Of a DNA stretch of 39,075 nt, positions 34,455 to 39,075 are shown piece by piece. Positions within the stretch are counted from its first letter, which is position 1. The number at the start of each line of letters is the position of its first letter. The position numbers and the translations under genes were made by a program. The DNA comes from Planctomycetaceae bacterium (lineage in GTDB: Bacteria > Planctomycetota > Planctomycetia > Planctomycetales > Planctomycetaceae), in contig JADZEF010000242.1 of assembly GCA_020850695.1 (NCBI GenBank), forward strand, positions 1 through 39,075, given 5' to 3'. The notes beneath the pieces were generated by a model, which was not told where the DNA came from, searched no databases, and saw only the letters and a program-made list of their open reading frames with translations.

Positions 34455-35272
34455 TATTGGGCTGGGGCTTCAATTTCCGACTGGGCGTCTTTCCCCGACG
34501 CCTGAGCCGACATTTCAACCGTCACTTCGGACATCGGCTTGAAGTCTTCTCGTGACTGTGCGCGGTCCTTGCCGGATCGGACTTCCTTGACCTTCCATTT
34601 GGCCAGGCCGAAGGGGACGTTTTCCGATGCCCAGAACTCACCGGTGTTCTCGGTGCGGGTCGTGGGACTTTCGACCGTCATCTGCCCGGTGAATTTCGCA
34701 GCCGCCGTGACGCCTGGAATCTTCACCATGGGGTCTTCTTCTCCTTCGCCGGCTTCCAGCTTGCGGTAATACATCAAGGGCGACAGCAGCGGATAGATAT
34801 TGAGGACATTGGACTCAATCGGCTGCACCGGCTGCTCGCCCAGCTTGCGATACCCCTTCACCACGGGAATGAACGCGACCGGAATGTTGTCTCCATACAA
34901 AGTCTTGCCGGAAATCCGAGACTCGGGAATCAGGGCTTTGACGATCCGCGTGCCGACCGGCCCCGCATCGAGCCCTTTCTCGCTCTCCTTTCCGGTGACG
35001 ACCTTAATTTCAATCCACCGGCAGGGAACGGTTTCGCCGTTGAACTCGGCATTTTCCTTTCCCACCGACTTCACCGTCACATGCCGTAGCCACTGGATCA
35101 CGAGGTTTCCCTCGGCGGCTTCGGGCCGGATTTCCGTTTGTTGCAGCGTCCCCTCGAAGCGGACCCAGGAACCATCCTCGGGGAGGGACCAGAGAATTCC
35201 CTGCGCCTCGGCACCACGAGCGCACAACAGGCTCGCAACGAAAGCCAGACTGAGAATCGCGGTACGCCGCAT
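34454..35272 (-). CDS. Secreted protein of unknown function, coupled to the alpha/beta hydrolase
   Basis: The 272-residue protein has a clear signal peptide (ILSLAFVASLLCARGAEAQ) and no membrane segment after it. The mature part is beta-rich and hydrophilic (LWSLPEDGSWVRFEGTLQQT, FNGETVPCRWIEIKVVTGKE, WASENVPFGLAKWKVKEV) and ends in a Glu/Ala tail. The pattern GSWVxFEGxLQ...EIKVVxG suggests a periplasmic beta-sandwich or barrel seen in other planctomycete hypotheticals, but I know no function. GGAG lies about ten bases before the start. It is the first gene of a two-gene operon with the hydrolase. Confidence 0.82.
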   Translation of the reverse strand: MRRTAILSLAFVASLLCARGAEAQGILWSLPEDGSWVRFEGTLQQTEIRPEAAEGNLVIQWLRHVTVKSVGKENAEFNGETVPCRWIEIKVVTGKESEKGLDAGPVGTRIVKALIPESRISGKTLYGDNIPVAFIPVVKGYRKLGEQPVQPIESNVLNIYPLLSPLMYYRKLEAGEGEEDPMVKIPGVTAAAKFTGQMTVESPTTRTENTGEFWASENVPFGLAKWKVKEVRSGKDRAQSREDFKPMSEVTVEMSAQASGKDAQSEIEAPAQ

Positions 35273-35985
35273 CGGATGAAACTCCGGCGTTCAACGGTCG
35301 AAAAAACCAAGTCCATCGAGTCTCCCACAGCCTCGGGGCAGAGGCAAGAGCCTGCCGGACAAACGGATGCGGGGATTCGGATTCGCCCCGTCAGGCGCGG
35401 TGCGACCGGATAACTCCCCGTGAGGTCGATCTCACTGTGCGACAGCCACTGAACATTAGTGTGAATTCCGGGGTTCCATTGTGATTGCCAATCATCCAGC
35501 CGTTGCGGTTGGGGACTCGTCTTGATCCGGTCCCGCTGTCGCGTCATTGTCGCTTCAGGATCGTCCAAGTTGATGGGATGAGTCATTTTAGATGCTGCGC
35601 CTGATTGTCTGTCGATGTCGCCCAAGCCTCGCTGCCAATGAGCGCGGCCCAAGAATTGCCGCTTTCGGCCCACAACGATCGCGGTGCGCGCAGAGGACGG
35701 CAATTGTTGTCGTCTCGATACGACATTTCCCATCACGACCCTCCCGACCGGACGCCGTCTCCGTATTCTGGCTCCCTGACGGGGGATCAGAGTTCTCAAC
35801 ATTGGTTCGCGTCCGGCAGGATGCCGCCACCCTCCTTACCCGCCGTCAGAAGACCCTGCAATGCGCCGACTTCGGAATCCTGTCGTTGCGGCCTTTCCTT
35901 CCGATCGAGACGATGGCAGATTCTTCATTTCCGGTCTGCGGGGCTCCGCTCCCATTCCTTCCCCTCACGAAGAGGCTGTCGGCCG
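35273..35985. other. 713-base divergent intergenic region
   Basis: It separates the minus-strand pair from the plus-strand sensor kinase. Frames are open on both strands but none has a recognisable domain, a good start signal or similarity to a family. I see no long repeat, tRNA or terminator. Promoters for both directions should lie here but cannot be placed with confidence. Confidence 0.55.
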
Positions 35986-38487
35986 ATGCTTTCCTGGCTG
36001 ACTCATATCTTTGAGACGCGAGGGTTTGCCCCCCGCTGGACCTGCGGCACGGGTTGGAGTCAGGAACCGTTCTGGGGTTGGGCGATCATCATTGCCGATC
36101 TCCTGATCGCCGCGGCCTATCTCGCAATTCCCCTCGTGCTGGTGTACTTCATCCGCAGGCGGCAAGACCTTCCGTTTCCGCGGATATTCTGGCTGTTCGG
36201 GGCCTTCATCCTGGCGTGCGGAGCGACGCACCTCATGGAAGCCATAATCTTCTGGTGGCCGGCGTACCGCTTTTCCGCGGTCTTGAAGATGGCGACCGCG
36301 GTGGTTTCGCTGGGAACTGCTTTTTCGCTCCTGACGATTGCTCCCGCGGCCATCTCGCTGCGAAGTCCGCGACAGATGGAGGCGGAAGTCCGGCGCCGCG
36401 TGCTCGAATTGGAGCAGCTCACCGCGCAGCTTCGAAGCGAGGTGGCGGCCCGCGAAGTGGCGGAACGGACCCTTCGCGAAAGCGAGGAGCGGCTGCGGAT
36501 GGCGCTCCGGGCGGGACGGATGGGAACGTGGGACTGGGACCTGCAGGCGAACGAAACGCGGGTCAATTCGACCGAATTCGACCTCTTCAGCATGGAAGGG
36601 CGAAATCGGCCCGTCCCCATCGAGTCTTTGTTCAAACAGATTCATCCCGACGACGAGCGCAGAATCCGCGACGCGGTCCGCAAGGCGATCGGCGAGCGGG
36701 GCGAATTCCACGAAGAGTTCCGCGTCTTGCGCGGAGAGGAGGAAACTCGCTGGCTTGTCGGCCGGGCTGAAGTTCTGGCCGATTCGAGGAATGTCCCTGT
36801 CCGCATGGTGGGGATCAACTATGACGTGACCGACCGCAAGGTCGCGGCCCTTCGGCTCCAGCAGGAGATGTCCGCTCGCAAGACGGCACAACAACAGCTC
36901 GAAAGAAGCGAGGGCTGGCTGCGCATGGTCTTGCGGGCCGGCGGAATGGGCACCTGGGACTGGGACATTCGGGGTAAAACGGCTGTATTGGACGCGAAGG
37001 AGATTGAGATCCTGGGGCTCGATCTCGAATCCGGCAGGCATCCCGATTCCATCTTTTTTGAACGGGTCCATCCGCAAGACGCCGACCGATTGATGGGAAC
37101 CCTCAATCAGTGCATCGAAGATCGTTCGGAGTACGACAGCGAGTTCCGAGTCGTTCTGCCCGACGGCGAGACCCGCTGGCTGGCCGGCCGCGGGGCTTTG
37201 ATCAAAGATTCCGATGGTCGCCCCGCACGGCTTGTCGGTGTCAACTTCAACATCACCGAACGCAAGGAGTTCGAACGCTCGCTCGAAATTGCTCGGCAGC
37301 AGGCGAATGCCGCCAATCGCGCCAAAAGCGAGTTTCTGGCCAACATGAGCCACGAAATCAGGACGCCGCTCGCAGCCATTCTGGGCAGTGCCGACGCCCT
37401 TTACCCACGAATCGAGCAGGAGGAGCAGCGGGAACTCCTGCGGATGATCCGCAGCCAGGGGGGATTGCTGCTGGGGATCCTCAACGACATCCTCGACCTG
37501 TCCAAGATCGAAGCGGGCCGCCTTGAAATTCTTCCCGAGCCGACTTCTGTGAAAGCCGTGGTGGAAGAAGTTCGATCACTCATGAGTCCTCAGGCATCAG
37601 AGAAGGGCCTGAATCTGTCGACCGAGTTCGATGGAAAAATCCCGGCCCGCATCCAGACCGACCCTCTGCGTGTGCGGCAGATTCTGCTGAATCTCGTGGG
37701 AAATGCCGTCAAATTCACAGACGCGGGGTCCGTCACGATCGGCGTCCGGTGTGAGATTGCCGACGGTCTGGCATACATTGTGCTAAGCGTTCGCGACACC
37801 GGGGTCGGTATTCCCCCGGATCAGACCGAGGCGATCTTCGAGGCATTCTCTCAGGGAAATCAGGAGATCACTCGGAAGTACGGCGGAACGGGGCTCGGCC
37901 TGACCATCTGCGAGAAGCTGGTGCGGCTTCTCTCTGGCAAGATCTCCGTCCGGAGTGAACTCGGCCGCGGGGCGGAATTTTGTGTCGAACTTCCCGCCGG
38001 GGAAGTCTCGACCCTGCAACTGGTCGATCCAAAGGCGTTGACTGAGTCGAATGAGGCGGGCACGGACGGTCCTGAATTCGGGCGACTTCCGATCCGGGTT
38101 CTGGTGGTCGAGGACAACCGTGGTCTCCAGATCATGCTCAAGCGGATGCTCGAGAATCACGTCGACCTTGTCGAGCTCGCCAACAATGGAGAAGCGGCCA
38201 TTTCAGAGATCGCCCGCGCGGCGACTGCCGACGCTCCCTACGATATCGTCCTGATGGATATGCACATGCCGGTGCTCAACGGATTTGACGCCACGCAACG
38301 ACTTCGAGCCAAAGGATATCACCTCCCGATCGTCGCTCTGACGGCCGGAGCCATGTCCGGAGATCGAGACCGCTGCCTTCAGGCAGGCTGCGACAATTAC
38401 CTGTCGAAGCCCGTCGACAGGGGGCGCCTGCTCAACCTCCTCGCCGAGTATCACCGCAAGGCAGTAGCCGCAGATTCCCGGGAATGA
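35986..38487 (+). CDS. Hybrid histidine kinase with ETR1-type ethylene/copper-binding membrane domain
   Basis: The start at 35986 follows AAGAGG and gives an 833-residue protein. Residues 30-115 form three membrane helices like the plant ETR1 sensor domain: ADLLIAAAYLAIPLVLVYF and FGAFILACGATHLME. D38, Y45, I48, P49, I75, C78 and H82 match ETR1 D25, Y32, I35, P36, I62, C65 and H69 in identity and exact spacing. C and H bind Cu(I) in ETR1. A coiled coil follows (about 120-160), then two PAS domains (about 165-285 and 305-427, both with GTWDWD), and HisKA with H456 (SHEIRTPL). An HATPase domain (NLVGNAVKFTD, DTGVGIPP, GGTGLGL) and a receiver domain with phospho-acceptor D758 (MDMHMP) complete the protein. 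All catalytic motifs are intact. Ethylene binding is an inference; a related ligand or redox signal is possible. Confidence 0.95.
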   Translation: MLSWLTHIFETRGFAPRWTCGTGWSQEPFWGWAIIIADLLIAAAYLAIPLVLVYFIRRRQDLPFPRIFWLFGAFILACGATHLMEAIIFWWPAYRFSAVLKMATAVVSLGTAFSLLTIAPAAISLRSPRQMEAEVRRRVLELEQLTAQLRSEVAAREVAERTLRESEERLRMALRAGRMGTWDWDLQANETRVNSTEFDLFSMEGRNRPVPIESLFKQIHPDDERRIRDAVRKAIGERGEFHEEFRVLRGEEETRWLVGRAEVLADSRNVPVRMVGINYDVTDRKVAALRLQQEMSARKTAQQQLERSEGWLRMVLRAGGMGTWDWDIRGKTAVLDAKEIEILGLDLESGRHPDSIFFERVHPQDADRLMGTLNQCIEDRSEYDSEFRVVLPDGETRWLAGRGALIKDSDGRPARLVGVNFNITERKEFERSLEIARQQANAANRAKSEFLANMSHEIRTPLAAILGSADALYPRIEQEEQRELLRMIRSQGGLLLGILNDILDLSKIEAGRLEILPEPTSVKAVVEEVRSLMSPQASEKGLNLSTEFDGKIPARIQTDPLRVRQILLNLVGNAVKFTDAGSVTIGVRCEIADGLAYIVLSVRDTGVGIPPDQTEAIFEAFSQGNQEITRKYGGTGLGLTICEKLVRLLSGKISVRSELGRGAEFCVELPAGEVSTLQLVDPKALTESNEAGTDGPEFGRLPIRVLVVEDNRGLQIMLKRMLENHVDLVELANNGEAAISEIARAATADAPYDIVLMDMHMPVLNGFDATQRLRAKGYHLPIVALTAGAMSGDRDRCLQAGCDNYLSKPVDRGRLLNLLAEYHRKAVAADSRE

Positions 38488-38765
38488 TAGTTTGACCGAC
38501 ATCACGTCTCGCTTCACGACACGACTTGCCCGCCAACACTTTCGAAGTGCGGAATGATTGTCGAGCGGCAACTCCCTTCTGAGCAGCATCGCTGGGCCAG
38601 GCGGCTTGATACGTGCCTGGAGCAGACCCAACAACGCCGCGAGGCTTTTCGTACTGTCTAATCGAATCGGATCGATTGCTGATTCGGGCCATTCCATCGC
38701 AACAATCGTCCCCGCTGAGGGGCCGACCCGTACAATAAGCATCACGGGTCGTGGAGAGAAAATCC
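38488..38765. other. Gap between sensor kinase and response regulator
   Basis: These 278 bases contain no gene that I can support. There is no clear terminator after the kinase, so readthrough into the regulator is possible. Confidence 0.45.
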
Positions 38766-39075
38766 ATGTCGAGAGTGCTGGTCATCGATGATGATCGCAG
38801 CGTGTTGCACCTGGTCACGCGGGCCCTCCAGGGCGACTCCGTCGAGGTCCGCACCGCGCAGAGCGCGGCCGACGGGTTGAAGGTGGTGAAGGAAGAGGCG
38901 CCCGATGTGGTGCTTCTGGATATCTTTCTGCCGCACGTTTCGGGACTTGACGTCTTCAAGCAGATTCAATCGATCGATCGCCGCATCCCGGTGATTTTCA
39001 TCACGGCCGGTGCGGGGAGCGAGACGGCGATCGAGGCGATGCAGCTCGGCGCTTACGACTATGTTGCCAAGCCGC
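38766..39075 (+). CDS. Response regulator, N-terminal receiver domain (cut by window end)
   Basis: About 103 residues are present. The receiver fold is complete up to the conserved lysine: acidic pocket D8-D10 (VLVIDDDRS), phospho-acceptor D52 (VVLLDIFLP), Thr80 (FITAG) and the AKP lysine at the end (YDYVAKP). The SGLDVFKQIQ and SETAIEAMQLGAYDYVAKP style is typical of NtrC-family regulators, which carry a sigma-54 AAA+ domain next, but that part lies outside the window. It stands 278 bases downstream of the ETR1-like kinase on the same strand, which makes it a plausible output partner. Confidence 0.9.
   Translation, partial: MSRVLVIDDDRSVLHLVTRALQGDSVEVRTAQSAADGLKVVKEEAPDVVLLDIFLPHVSGLDVFKQIQSIDRRIPVIFITAGAGSETAIEAMQLGAYDYVAKP

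Noticed and set aside
35098..35802. Possible minus-strand gene in the 713-base gap
   Set aside because: The frame continues out of phase into the secreted-protein gene and shows no recognisable motif; too weak to call.

Overview
The window looks like a piece of a planctomycete chromosome. The evidence is a set of protein families that are typical of that phylum: a DUF1501 protein with a twin-arginine signal, four tandem DUF1559 (H-X9-DG) prepilin-like proteins, a membrane-anchored Ser/Thr kinase-like protein with the LTPFQ-type N-terminal module, and many secreted proteins of unknown function. GC content is high, most start codons lack a strong Shine-Dalgarno sequence, and intergenic regions are long. 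The identification rests on gene content, because no rRNA gene is present.

Layout. Bases 1-2252 (minus strand) hold a tightly overlapping YceI / methyltransferase / FAD-oxidoreductase operon cut by the window edge. Bases 2409-6382 (minus) hold the kinase-like protein and the DUF1501 protein. Bases 6534-8390 (plus) hold leuA (2-isopropylmalate synthase). It is preceded by what reads as a complete leucine attenuator: a 22-codon leader peptide with six Leu codons, a protector pairing, an antiterminator pairing and an intrinsic terminator. Bases 8437-9231 (minus) encode a DUF1445 hydro-lyase-family protein. Bases 9232-10211 are non-coding and carry inverted repeats. Bases 10212-19091 hold secreted proteins: a large possible carbohydrate-active protein, a DUF11-like lipoprotein, a glycoside-hydrolase-like protein with a beta-galactosidase-trimerisation-like domain, a small cytoplasmic protein and a Tat-exported protein.

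Bases 19723-25051 hold four tandem DUF1559 pseudopilin-like genes, with intrinsic terminators after the third and fourth. They are followed by an SDR-family dehydrogenase, an outer-membrane beta-barrel-like protein and a short, acetyltransferase-less GlmU. Bases 28703-29757 look like a decayed mobile-type island: a GxxExxY nuclease-family gene, a frameshifted Rpn-type remnant and a nested inverted-repeat element. Then come lysS (minus), two membrane proteins (plus) and a secreted alpha/beta hydrolase translationally coupled to a secreted protein (minus).

The right end carries a hybrid histidine kinase whose N-terminal membrane domain has every key residue of the plant ETR1 ethylene/copper-binding site at identical spacing. 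It is followed by the start of a second response regulator. The two observations most worth following are the leuA attenuator and the ethylene-receptor-like kinase.
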